Part shown: positions 23,180 to 34,161 of the stretch, in pieces
How positions within the stretch are numbered: position 1 is the first letter of the stretch
Layout: every line of letters begins with the position of its first letter
DNA from: Vitellaria paradoxa
Taxonomy: Eukaryota > Streptophyta > Magnoliopsida > Ericales > Sapotaceae
DNA: 64,000 bases
Assembly (NCBI GenBank): GCA_019916065.1
Contig: CM034236.1
Location: 47,979,144-48,043,143, forward strand
Reading direction: 5' to 3'
The notes under the pieces: model-generated
Database searches by the model: none
What the model saw: the letters and a program-made list of their open reading frames with translations, nothing else
Told to the model about the DNA's origin: nothing
Program-made: the position numbers and the translations under genes

Positions 23180-23561
23180 ATTCTCTTTTCTAGAGAAGTT
23201 GATCAAAGAATGGAAGTGCTTTATTTTTGTTTTGGAGAAGAGATGATATAAGAATTGGTTGCTGAGGAGCAAATTTGTACTCCTGAACTATTAGTTTAGG
23301 TGTCAGTTCTTGAAACTCAAGTGTCAAAATCTCAAATTAAAACTCACTGGCTTTCAACGCATGTGAAGTGAGATGAAAGCAACATAGTAATTGAAGCATA
23401 CATGCATTTTGATTGTCGGCACAAACAACTGAGATGAAAGTCACATAGCAAGCATGCATGAATTTCTTCAACTTTTGATACATAGCAAATGAAACTCACT
23501 GGCTTTCGACACATAGCAGCCGAAATTTTTAGAGCATTTTGTTTGTTTGTTTGTTTGTTTA
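23180..23561. repeat. 5' flank and header/spacer array, copy D
   Basis: Same layout as copies A-C: about 150 bp of flank, then ACATAGC modules. A module containing GTTTGTTTGTTTGTTTA is interrupted at 23561 by the TIR element below and resumes at 24701. Confidence 0.65.
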
Positions 23562-24700
23562 GATCCCGTTTGACAACTATTTCGTTTTCAATTTTCTGTT
23601 TTTATTTTTATTTTTTTTTAAACTAAACAAGAAAACTCGTTTGGTAAATTTGTTTTCAATTTTCAGTTTTTAAAAAAATGAAAACTGTTTTTAAAATTTT
23701 CAAAAATTATGAAAATATAGAAAATGTGTTTTCTCAAATTTTTATTTTCAATTTTCAATTTATTATACAACCACTACCAATTATAATCATCAATTACTAT
23801 TATCCACTAGTTACCACCAACATTCGACTACCGCCCCCACTACCTCTCACTCATCTCCAGTCGCCACTAAATATATTATTATTTAATGTAAAAATATTTA
23901 ATTAATATATAAAATATATTAATATATTAAATTAATAATATATTATTTTTATTTATGTAAAAATAAATTAAATATAATTTAATTAATAATTAATTTTATC
24001 AATAATTAATTTAATATATTAAACTATATATTAAATATATTAATTAAGAAAATTATATTAAATATATTAATTATAATTTAATTTAATTTGTTAAATTAAT
24101 ATAAAATTATTTTATTAATTATTTTTAATAAAAATATAATTAAATTAATCATATAATTAAATTTAATTAATTAAACTAATATAAAGATAATTTAGTATAA
24201 ATTATTTTTAATAAATAATATAATTAAATTATACTGAATATATTTTTTTATTGAATCAAATTATTTTGAAAAATAATATAATTAAAATAATTAAATTTAA
24301 TTAATATAATTAATTAATTAAATCAAATTAATTTAAATAATTAAATCAAATTAATTTAAGTTAATTAAATTAATTACTTTAATAAACATGAAATTTATTT
24401 TAGTAAATTGTTTTTAAAAATAATTATAATAAATTATGTTTAATAAATTTAATTTTTATTGAATTAAATTATTTTTAATAATTAATATAGTTAAAATAAT
24501 TAAATTTATTGAATTTAATTAATTAACAACTACAACTACTAACTAATAATTATCGCTGCCAAACGTGTTTTCAAGTTTTTTTGTTTTTTTTGTACTATGT
24601 AAATGAAAACTAAAAATTAAAAACTGAACATAAAAACTAAAAATTAAATATAAAAACTGAACACAAAAATTGAAAACTAACAGTTTTACCAAACAAGCCC
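23562..24700. mobile_element. AT-rich TIR element with TTA target duplication (Tourist/Harbinger-like)
   Basis: The 1,139-bp insert starts GATCCCGTTTGACAAC and ends, on the other strand, GGGCTTGTTTGGTAAAAC. The inverted similarity extends inward through TTTTCAATTTT. It is flanked by TTA (23559-23561 and 24701-24703), matching the preference of PIF/Harbinger elements. The interior is a mass of ATTAAATTAA-type palindromes with no gene. It splits a module of the copy D array, which gives independent evidence for the ends. Confidence 0.75.
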
Positions 24701-24844
24701 TTAGGTGTCTGACTGAATGCATTGCATGAATTTCTTGGACTTTTGACACACAGCGAGTTAAACTGTCGAGCTCTCCTCACCGGGCGCAAGCACACGCAAG
24801 AATGCCTTAAATGTCTAAGAAATAAAAGTTTCAGAGAGCTGGTG
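24701..24844. repeat. Array copy D, continued
   Basis: The array module resumes with TTAGGTGTCTGACTGAATGC and runs into the TTTCAGAG-GGTGTTTGAAAAG stretch seen at 15064 and 19490, where the L1 inserts. Confidence 0.55.
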
Positions 24845-24859
24845 GTGTTTGAAAAGAAA

Positions 24860-25913
24860 ATACTTAAGTTGCGAGAGAAGGTTCGGCCATTTATCTCCAT
24901 GCGAGTGGGAGATGGGAGTACTACCTCTTTGTGGTTTGAAGCTTGGATGCCGAGAGGTCCCATTTGCACTTCAAGTCAGGCCCGTGTTATCTATGACTCC
25001 GGGTTATGGAAGGATGCTTTGGTAAAGGATATTATTGTTAATGGAAGATGGCGTTGGCCAGTAGCAAATTCTCCTGAGTTAATTGATCTTAAGCGTGAGA
25101 CTGCAGAGCTTCTACCTCCTAATGTTCGCCGTGCTGATGTTCTTGAGTGGAAATTTAATGGAGTCAAATCCTTTTCTGCTAAGGAGGTATGGAATTCTTT
25201 AAGATCTCATCATCCTAAAGTGCCGTGGTTCTCCATTGTTTGGTTCAGAACTCATGTACCCCGTCACTCATTTGTGCTTTGGTTGGCAATGAAGAGGAAA
25301 TTGGCTACTCAAGATCGGCTTATGTCCTTTGGGTTACTATCTCATATGAGCTGCTATTTTTGTAGAGGACCTCGGGAGGATCAAGATCATCTCTTTTTTA
25401 ATTGTTCTTTCACGACTAGAATTTGGCATACTATTTTGATGGATTGTGGGTTTCGAGTAACCTTGTCTTCTTGGGATGAAGTTGTTGAATGGTGTTACAC
25501 CACTTTCGTGGGCCTTCCTTGGTTTCGGTTATTGGGAAACATGCCTTTACAGCTTGTGTTTACATCATTTGGAAGGAACGGAATAAAAGGAAGCATGAAA
25601 ACAGCTTTTTGGATGAGGTGACAACTCTCCGGTCTATTAAGACACTAGTTCGGCTACGCGTAATGAGCTGCTCGGGATTCACGAAGAGTGACCAGAATCG
25701 GCATTTAGTTCAGCAATGGAATCTCCCCCTTTCTATTTTGGAACCGTAAGTTGTTGATTTGTTGTTTGTTTCCCTTTGCTCTTTTGATGATTGATTATTG
25801 TAAGGGTGTTCTTTCTTTTTTGTGTTTTCCAGGGGTATGCCCCTGAGGTATCTGTACAAAAAATTTTTCTTCATTAATTAAATTCTTTACCTTTCAAAAA
25901 AAAAAAAAAAAAA
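24860..25913 (+). mobile_element. 5'-truncated L1-type LINE, 3' end with poly(A) and 15-bp target duplication
   Basis: A 1,054-bp insert ends in 18 A residues (25896-25913) and is flanked by GTGTTTGAAAAGAAA at 24845-24859 and 25914-25928. It keeps only the C-terminal part of ORF2, the zf-RVT (reverse-transcriptase zinc-binding) region: GDGSTTSLWFEAWMPRG, then FVLWLAMKRKLATQDRL, then a Cys/His cluster CYFCRGPREDQDHLFFNC. The frame runs from about 24860 to about 25540, shifts, and continues to a stop at 25747-25749. It is a dead-on-arrival copy typical of target-primed reverse transcription. Confidence 0.9.
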
Positions 25914-25928
25914 GTGTTTGAAAAGAAA

Positions 25929-26065
25929 GAACATTTAATTAGTTTGAAAGCAATTCAGGTGCTGCAATAATAAATAGGCTATTATATTGTAATTTGGTAG
26001 ATAAACTCAGGTGCCGCAATAATAAATGTTTTGCCATAAATACTACTAAAATTCTACACTCAGGG
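25929..26065. other. End of the duplicated cluster
   Basis: The last recognisable unit sequence (ACATTTAATTAGTTTGAAAG) runs to about 25955; beyond that the sequence is single-copy. It contains a short direct repeat, CAGGTGCxGCAATAATAAAT, at about 25956 and 26009. Confidence 0.4.
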
Positions 26066-26074
26066 TACATCTAA

Positions 26075-26255
26075 GGATCTGGGAGAGGTCCGGTGCAGAG
26101 GATATGTAAGATTTAACTGGTTATGATCCGTTATAACCAGTATAAATTTTTGTCATCACCACAACCGTTGAATAATTTATTACTGTTTCAAAATTAACAG
26201 TGCGTAAGCACCGAACGTGCACCGATACATAAATGCACCGGACCTACCCCTTTCC
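26075..26255. mobile_element. Mutator-like MITE with 9-bp target duplication
   Basis: A 181-bp element has ends GGATCTGGGAGAGGTCCGGTGCA and, inverted, GGAAAGGGGTAGGTCCGGTGCA (the last 12 bases are identical). A perfect 9-bp duplication TACATCTAA lies at 26066-26074 and 26256-26264, the length expected of Mutator-like transposases. No coding capacity. Confidence 0.85.
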
Positions 26256-26264
26256 TACATCTAA

Positions 26265-27069
26265 TACCTAGATAAACACAAACGTGACTACTTGACGTCA
26301 TTATCAATCTGTTTCATCTTACTCTTCAATTAGTTCCCTGCATTTAAACTGGCCTGCCGGTTAGTTGAAAGTTTCCAATCAAAAATATCATGCGTGAAAG
26401 ACGACAAAATTCAGTCAGAGAAGTTATTAACACATACACCAAGCCAAGTCATCGATTGATCAAATATGGAGAATAATGAAGAAATGTGCCAAACATAATG
26501 AGGAGTCCAAATTCCTGCCTTATTAATAGGAGTTAATGTGCAACTTGGCAGTACCAGAATAGTATCATATATAGGTTTCCATTGACAATCAGTTCAAATT
26601 ATTCTGTCAATATAATCACACCAGGGCCATAATTTCAGTGCTCTTTCAAGCAACTTATCAACCTCGACACTGTTGAGCCATTTACCACAATGTTATGAAG
26701 TATACATCGTGTGGGAAAACCAAAAGTTGACACGACCAAATAGAACTTACAAACATAAACACCAATACCGATTCATGACCACCGGCTTAGCTCAAGTAAA
26801 TAAACAAATTTGGATTATTCAGACCTCGCAAAAGCAAGAAACAAAGCAATGCATTTCTGCCACAAAACCATCAGCGCAAATCTTCGTAATACACAATCTA
26901 AAATCTCCTCTGTTTTTCAGCCAACAAAAAATTAAAAAATAATAATAATAAAGATAAAAAAAAAGTCAGATATATTTCACCATCTGTATAATCCTAACCT
27001 TGAAGTCAAACGAACCAAACCTTTAAGCGGAGCAGAAAAATGTCAAAAAAAAAAAAACTATTTTCTGGA
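26265..27069. other. Intergenic, 3' of the SF3B4 pseudogene
   Basis: Single-copy DNA of ordinary composition; I see no gene, RNA or repeat here. The open frame at 26673-26942 has no recognisable protein features. Confidence 0.5.
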
Positions 27070-27607
27070 TCAAATTTCAACTTGCCGCAGGAGGGGTGGT
27101 GGAGGAGCATTGAGTTGGGTAGGTGGTGGCATTGATATCTGTGGCATAGAAGTGGGTCTCCCAGCCAGCTGCTGCAGTGGCGGTGGTGGCCGCCAAACAG
27201 GTGGAGGGGCAGCCATTCCAGTTGGAGGTGGAGGTGGCCTAGCAAACACTTGAGCTACTTGTGGAGGTGGTGGTGATGGCATGCTTGATGGAGGTGGCCT
27301 AGACTCCTGAAGAGGAGGTGATGGCATGGCAGGTGCTCGTACTGGTTGACCTGGTTGTTGCAGCTGCCCTTGCCAGGATGGTGGTCCAGACATTGGCATG
27401 GGCATGAAGACACCAGCGTGTGCAGGTGGCCTGAGTGGTGTCGTTGGTGCCAGAGGAATAACGCTGTTTATGAAAGGGCACGGAGGAATTGGATTGCCCA
27501 TGGTACCGTTGGCCTGAGGACCGTTGGGAAGTGTAGGGGGCCCACTTGCAAACAAGGTGTGTAGCCTACTTTTCTGGGCAGTAGGGTTGCTGGCAGCTAA
27601 TACCTCT
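27070..27607 (-). pseudogene. SF3B4 pseudogene, last exon (Pro-rich C terminus)
   Basis: The longest surviving open part of the pseudogene: a frame of about 175 codons ending with TGA at 27072-27070. It begins with QKSRLHTLFASGPPTLPNG and continues as Pro/Met/Gln-rich low-complexity sequence, as in plant SF3B4 C termini. The upstream join is off by one base (AGAGGTATTAG), so the natural exon is read out of frame. The frame could still be translated from an internal Met at 27555, but nothing indicates that it is. Confidence 0.75.
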
Positions 27608-30142
27608 CTGCATTTTATTAATATATAAATATTAAATTTATAGTAACTTCAATTGTTAAGCTTTCGCCTTCAAAACAATTGGCGGACCAAGGCCCAATAA
27701 TACATGCGGAGGGCACTTAAGACAGACCAATGTAGAGTCTAGTAATACATGCGGAGAGCATTTAAGACAGACCAATGTAGAGTCGAGACTTCACTTGATA
27801 AGCAATCTAAGTTGCCACGAGTATTTCCTTTTATTTGGACTAGCTGAAGAACTCAAAATTTTGTGTATGATGCCCATTATCAAGTTCACTTATCAGACAA
27901 GAATAAATAAAACATAAAAACCCTCACAAACAAATCTTCAATCACCGCGTCCCTATTTTAAAATGGGCAGCATTGGTTTTTTGTGTGCATTCAGAAACTC
28001 AACAAAGAGAAAACCTCACCTGCTGGAGTCTCATGACACTCCCCTTTAGTATCTTTCTTGTATGCATAAGACGCTGTAATTTGTCAATTGAAAAGATACT
28101 GACCATTCATTGCCTGCCCAGGTAAAGGATAGTTAATGCTTGAATCAAATCTTAATTCAATCAGGTTAAATAAATTTGATTTTTTTTTTGGGGGGGGGGG
28201 GGGGGGGTAAATATTTTTTCCACCAGACATACTATTTAAACAGAAATGATAGTCAAAACCAAAACAGGAAGTGTAGGAGGTTAAGAATGGCATTTCAGCA
28301 ATCCAGGTTACAAGGCTGAAACAGAGAGATGTTATAAATTTTATCAATCTTGTCAGAATGTTGTAGCTGACCATAGCTAGTTTGGGATTATGGTTTTGTT
28401 GAGTTGAGTTTTGTCAAAATGTTCTTAGCAATCTACTTCCTGCCTTCCAAAATTTGAGTTGAAAATTCTATTTATTCCTCCAAAATTTCATACAATCAAT
28501 ACAGGGCGTTGGGGAAAATTTCATGGGATTCAATTTATTTAATATAAATTCCATTATAGCTAGACAATCTATATGATTCACTGCAGATGCAATGTCAACA
28601 ACACCTTTACGACTAGACTAAGGCAACGTTAGGGAGCTACCCAACATCAGCGGGAGGAGAAACACTAACTAATCGAACAGCTAGGACTAACAAAACCCTC
28701 ATTTTTTCTCAACAAATAATGGGCAGTAGATTAAGCCATCGTAAACTATTGATTTTTGAAATCATCTGATCACTAGGTATTTTGCATTGAGACAGGCACA
28801 AAAACTGGACACAAAATTACTGGAACAAAAAGGTGGGAAACATTGCAAGGACACATCCTTAACTGATTTCCACCTCTTTATGTATACAATGTCTAAGAAA
28901 ACTATTGTTCAATTAATTATATCAATATCAATATCTACACCTGCAACTGAAAATTGCGAGAGTGTCAATTTTCATGCTCAAAAACATATCATCTATGGGA
29001 ATGGTAAATTGCATTCTTGCCAACTTTTTCCCCATAAAATTTTACTTTCCATTGTCTTCCTTGAATGCTAAGAAGTATGGTACAGATATGGGATGGGACA
29101 CACTGTGGGATGGACACAAATCTAGCAATTTCAGAAAGGGGGGGGGATACGAACACAGCAGAGATATGACATAAAAACATTTTTTAATGTATTTTTCTTT
29201 TTTATATATGTGAATATAATAACATTCACAAGAAAAAAAAATCAATATATAATTCAACATATCAAACATAACAAATTATGAGGAAGAAGATATTATGATC
29301 ATAGGGATTTTAATGACTCAAACTTAGACTTGTTTTAATCATATATTTAAAAAATAGAATAATTGGAAGCCATGTGGAACATCTAACACTTATTTCAGTG
29401 TGTTCGGAGAGTAAGTGTAACCGATATGACACTCTAAGTGTCCATGATCCTTAGCTTGTATGCTTTAGTTTGTGTTGATGAAGTACATGATGTCTTCTTT
29501 GTAAATATTTTAGGACTCGTTAGGAGCATGGGAGTCATATTCCCAAAAATAGTGGATGCTGCTCCTGGTAAGAGAGAAACCATATAAGGTCATATCGTGA
29601 GTATACAAGAAGTGTTAAACTATCCAGAATTATGGAAGTTCATTTCTAAATTAGAAAAATGTCTAAAAAGAGTCACAAGTCACTAGCATCCTGTATCAGG
29701 ATCTCTCATTATCTGAGGTCAAAGACAAGGAAAAACGTCAGAATCAAAAAGAAATAGGCAGCACCAAATAGGCATCATAGCATTTTTTTTCCTCAATCAT
29801 AGACATACAAAAGGCCACATTGAAACCACTGCTAGTGCCAAGCCTGAGGTAAGCAATGATGCATTAAACCAACCATTACATTCAGACCGAGATTGAAGTC
29901 GTATAAAAATCTCCAAAACACATTCCATCACATATTGTAACTAAATCCTTAACCATCATGTTTCGAAGTTTACATTTTCAACATTGTCAATTCATTCCAG
30001 ACTAGCTTTAAAGGTCAAATAACCTATGTTAAGAAATTATAGATTGATAAATGCAAAGAATAATATACATAATGGACATCAATATATCAATAGAAAAAAA
30101 ACAAACAGCAGAACTATATGGAAGCAAAAGAAGAGGTATTAC
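27608..30142. other. Introns of the SF3B4 pseudogene
   Basis: Apart from the exon at 28020-28113, there is only intron-like DNA. Noteworthy: a direct repeat of about 55 bp (AATACATGCGGAGxGCA, about 27700 and 27748), and a T9G19-type tract at about 28179-28207. I see no trace of the expected RRM2 exon. The small open frames at 28787-29174 lack protein character. Confidence 0.45.
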
Positions 30143-30540
30143 CTTAGGGTTTGTAACAATGACTCCAAATGCACTGAAAGTATCGTACAAAAGTTTCTCG
30201 TCCACATCCTATAAAGAAAATGAGTGTTTTTCAAAGTTGAAAAACTGTGTCATAGGCATGAGGAGTAAAAGGCTTGAAGCATGCATGAAAGATTTTGGAT
30301 AAACAAGTATACAAAGAACAGTGCTTTTATGTGGAATCTACAATCTAACTTCTTATAGGATCAAGGTTCCAACAAAGAGGTTAGCTCCAACGTCCAAGCT
30401 CTTTTTGTCTTGCGAGGCCTGGAACCCAAAAACAAGAGGAACAAAAACTATCACACAGGATTTGCATCCAACTCAAGCAAAGAATAGAAGTTAAACCACA
30501 AAACTACAGGAAATGGCTCTTGAGGTAATATTCTAAGTGT

Positions 30541-30800
30541 AAGGACAAAAAGACAGTAAATGATGTATAATGTAACAAACATTCAAACCTTGTTCACTCT
30601 GATTGGCTTCCCATAAAGTTTAATCATATTTAGAACTTTTAATGCCTCTAAGGACAAAAAGACAGTAAATGATGTATAATGCAACAAACATTCACATCTT
30701 GTTCACTCTGATTAATACAACAAACATTCACACCTTGTTCACTCTAATTAGCTTCCCCTAAAGTTTAATCATATTTAGAACTTTTATTGCCTGCAATGTG
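30541..30800. repeat. Tandem duplication carrying an SF3B4 exon twice
   Basis: A segment starting AAGGACAAAAAGACAGTAAA (30541 and 30652) is repeated, taking a 57-nt exon with it. The copy at 30645-30589 reads VLNMIKLYGKPIRVNK intact; the copy at 30790-30734 has TAG in place of the Tyr codon. Both have AG and GT borders and both are phase-neutral (19 codons). Confidence 0.8.
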
Positions 30801-31050
30801 GATAGAAAACGAAAATTGACAAAATAATAATAACAACAACCACCACCACCACCCAGCACAAAGGCAAAGCAAATCCTAAGATATGAACCGTGAACTTAGC
30901 AACGGTGTACATAATACAGAGAACATAGCTAATGCCACAAGCAATGAAGTATAGCCTATATAATCTGCATCCTCCTCACTTCGGAATTCCACAAAGCCAT
31001 AACCTTGATGAAGATTGGTGACTCTATCTGTGGGAACATATATACAATTA

Positions 31051-32199
31051 CTGAGATGCAAAAGGAAAAGGATCAAAATTTAGCATCTTTAAAATTTCTA
31101 GAATGGGAACTATTTTGATTATTAGACCAAGCCAACCTTACAAAACAGAAAACAGATATCGAAAAAAATTCTCAAGTTTACAAGTAGATTTTTTATTGTC
31201 TATAACAACATTTATTGGGAGGGAATATATCGCCATGTTCATACCTATTCTTTCAAAGATTTTTTAAAGTCAAATTCAGATTTTGGAACCAATTTAACAG
31301 TAAAATAAAGAAGGGACAAAAGTTTAGAAAATAAAAAACACAAACGATGTCAAGCACAAAAAATGCAAACATGAACTTTGCCTCTCCTTGAATTCCTTCC
31401 AAATAGTGAAATGACAATATAAATATTCTCTCAGGATTTAATTTTCATTTGACTTCATTACATTGAGATGATATGGTTTGCATGATTATTTTTATTTTAT
31501 TTTATTTTATTTATTTTTTGAGTACTTAGCGATGATTTATGATTTCTAAAACTATCTAAAGACAGAGTGATATCAAAGCTGCACAACAAGAATATAGACC
31601 TATGAACCACTTAACTGCATTAATTTTACCCATCAAATACAACATAAAATGCCCAAAACCGTTATAATAAATGGATTACAGCTGCAGAATTAAACTACAC
31701 TACAACCTCAAAATAATGTTAACCAGAAAACTGAAAAACAAAAGATTCCCACCCCAATCCCCCCCCCCCAAAAAAAAAAAAAGAATTCGAGTGTTTAGAC
31801 GGGAAAAAGGCAGCATTACTTGAGATATCAGGTTGCTTAGAGATTTGCGGGTTTGGGAGGTGGAAGGACTCCTCTGCATGATGCAACTGTTGTACTCTGT
31901 TAAAACAAGTGCAAGACAAACTAGTGTAGTCATTGGCAAGCTCGAGGGAGTACCAGGTGATGTCTTAATATAAAGCATCGGTGGGGGGCGGGGGGGGAGG
32001 CATTTGTGCACCACCAAAACTGACATTCTGTATGGTATTTTGTGCAAGGTAAAAGCCTGACAATTAACGATATGATCAGAAGGAACATGGTAATTGTTAA
32101 CAGATGCTACCTTTGCAAGTGCACGTCCGAAACCATTGATCACTAATTGTGGAGTGCCCATGGGCAAAGGAACTCTGGAATCTGGCACTATTGTGATTC
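31051..32199. other. Intron of the SF3B4 pseudogene
   Basis: AT-rich intron sequence with TTTTA repeats near 31490-31515, a C9A13-type tract at about 31759-31783 and a G-rich run at 31981-31999. No gene is seen. Confidence 0.45.
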
Positions 32200-32550
32200 A
32201 GAGTGGCATGGACTTTCCAAAGGCAAATGAGGATAGTGTTGGAGTCGTGGTGGGGATTTAGGGTCCCCATACAACAGAAAAGAGTGGGTGACATTATTCC
32301 GTTTTGTATTCTTTGGTTAGTTTGTGGTGAAAGGAATAGTAGAGGCTTTACAGCTGCAGAAACACTATTATATAGATCGAAGGGTCGGTTTTTGTCCACC
32401 TTATATAGTTGGTTAGAGGGAGGCAAAGAACTGGAGTTATACTCCATTCTGCACTTTGTAGATGGTTTGGTTTTGTAATCTGACTTTTTGGTCCTTTCAC
32501 ATCTTCTTGATGCCTTAATAAAATCTGATTACTTAAAAAGAAAAAAAAAA
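32200..32550 (+). mobile_element. L1-type LINE 3' end fragment
   Basis: The open frame at 32203-32478 has the typical C-terminal tail of plant L1 ORF2 (ILWLVCGERNSRGF, then a Ser/Leu/Tyr-Trp tail), followed by CTTAATAAAATC and an impure A-rich tail at about 32535-32560. It is 5' truncated, lies antisense to the SF3B4 pseudogene within an intron, and no target duplication could be defined. Confidence 0.6.
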
Positions 32551-32994
32551 GGAAAAAAAGGTCAAAGCAATGTATATATGGTCAGCACAATTTGGGGGGA
32601 AAAAAATGATAGAGAATACAAATTTCAACATGTGCAAGTTGGCAACACAAACAAGAAATTGTGTAATTAAACATCGCATGAGGGATCATGACAAGAAGGA
32701 AAGAGGGACGAGGAAGAGGACCACCAAGTATTAAAAGAAGTTATCTTATGTACAAACAATGATCAAAGACATGCAAAAGAGAAAACATACTTTATGGATT
32801 ATCAAAAATTTGCACACAGATATGGTCAAATTGTGTTGGTGGTGCTGATCGCTTTGCACATGACTATTTTGCACTAAACCATTTTTTTAAATAAAAATTT
32901 AGTAGAGGAATCTTTCAATGTGATAGAAAAGAGAAACCCACCAACAGGGCCTGCTTGAACAAACAATTCCCAAAGTAACTCTTCAGTTATCTGC

Positions 32995-34056
32995 AATCAA
33001 ATGGAGAACAATCATTAGAAAAAGTAATAAAAGTTCAATCAAACAAAGGAATTTTTCACGCATCTTGTGCGGAGAAAGTAGCCACTCAGAATGCCTAGCA
33101 TAAGAACACTATCTCAGTTCTAACAGCAGCCACTTTGCACAAACAATGGAAAACGTATTAATTAGATGATTGTGTTATAAACCTTATGATACATCATCGT
33201 TTCAGAACGAAATTTGTGACTCTATGCGTTGTATGTCTGGTTGTTATTTACATCCCACAAACAATGTCTTGTATCATCGAATGCTTTCTCACAAAACTAT
33301 TTCACAGGGTTTACAATATTTTCATGATACTAGTATAGTGATAAACACCACAAACATAATATGTATGACGCACACCTGTACCCTTTAAGATCAGTGATAG
33401 GTGTTAATATGACTCCTAGAATAGTTTGCATAAGGGTGCATCAGTGATACTTGGTTCGAGTAAAAACTTCTATTATATCACATTTATTGTATGGAAAAGC
33501 CACAGAAAAGTTTCATCAGGCATTTATTCATATCTTCAATAGGCTCTTGGCCAAATCACCTTCACATAAAGCAACTATATTGCTGTTTTCCCATATTAGT
33601 GGTATAACAAGTAAAATCTACAAATAATGGAATTTAATTGGTTTAGACTAAGAAAAGAAAGGATGTATTTAATTCATATTGAAACCTATAAAGCATCAAC
33701 TGAACCAATTCAGGTGGTCACATCATTCACCAAAAGCTGAACTACTACAATTACTAATACTAATTTTTAAAATCATTCTATCTAGTAATCCCGCCCCCCC
33801 CCCCACCCCCAAAAAAAAAAGAATAGAACCGCCAAAAAATAAAAATAACTCCGAAAGATGAAGTTTGCGTCGACTCAGTAAAAATCAAATATTGTGTTAC
33901 TGAGGTTTAGTTCTAAACACTATAGTCAACATTGCTTCCAAATTTCTAAACACATATAACGCTAGTATAACTCGTCAGAGAAATGATTTGAATTGAAGGA
34001 GATTAACGAAAGAGAACATAGAAATAAATGAAATTTAGAAGGCGAGAGAGAGAGAC
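32995..34056. other. First intron of the SF3B4 pseudogene
   Basis: Intron-like AT-rich sequence with a C-rich/A-rich tract at about 33791-33820. I see nothing else in it. Confidence 0.45.
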
Positions 34057-34161
34057 CTGAGGATCCAGATTGCCGACGTAACCGGTGGCATCTTGGTTTC
34101 TCTCGGCGGAGTGTTGGCCGAGCAGGTTCGCTCCGGCGCCTGGAGCTATTCTAGTTGTCAT

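Larger units (their letters stand above)
27070..34161 (-). pseudogene. SF3B4/SAP49 (SF3b subunit 4) pseudogene with introns
   Basis: SF3B4 is the two-RRM subunit of SF3b in the U2 snRNP. Recognisable exons: 34161-34057 (start MTTRIAPGAGANLLGQHSAE), 32990-32942, 31050-30960, 30790-30734 and 30645-30589 (a duplicated exon), 30418-30357, 30208-30143, 28113-28020, and 27607-27070 (the Pro-rich C terminus). Lesions: a TA-expansion frameshift in exon 3 (TATATATG); lost donors after 30960 and 30357 (AT where GT is expected); TAG in one copy of the duplicated exon; a 1-nt deletion in VGxL at about 30363; Arg-to-TGA near 28088; a 1-nt loss at about 27603. The exon for the C-terminal half of RRM2 was not found between 28114 and 30142. 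Retained introns show it arose by DNA duplication, not retrotransposition. Many lesions make assembly error unlikely as the sole cause. Confidence 0.85.

Noticed and set aside
24722..24859. N-terminal extension of the L1 frame upstream of 24860
   Set aside because: This sequence belongs to the header/spacer array and the target site; the frame is open across the joint by chance.
27070..34161. Intact SF3B4 gene
   Set aside because: Multiple independent frameshifts, stops, two lost donors and a missing RRM2 exon cannot be reconciled with a single reading frame.
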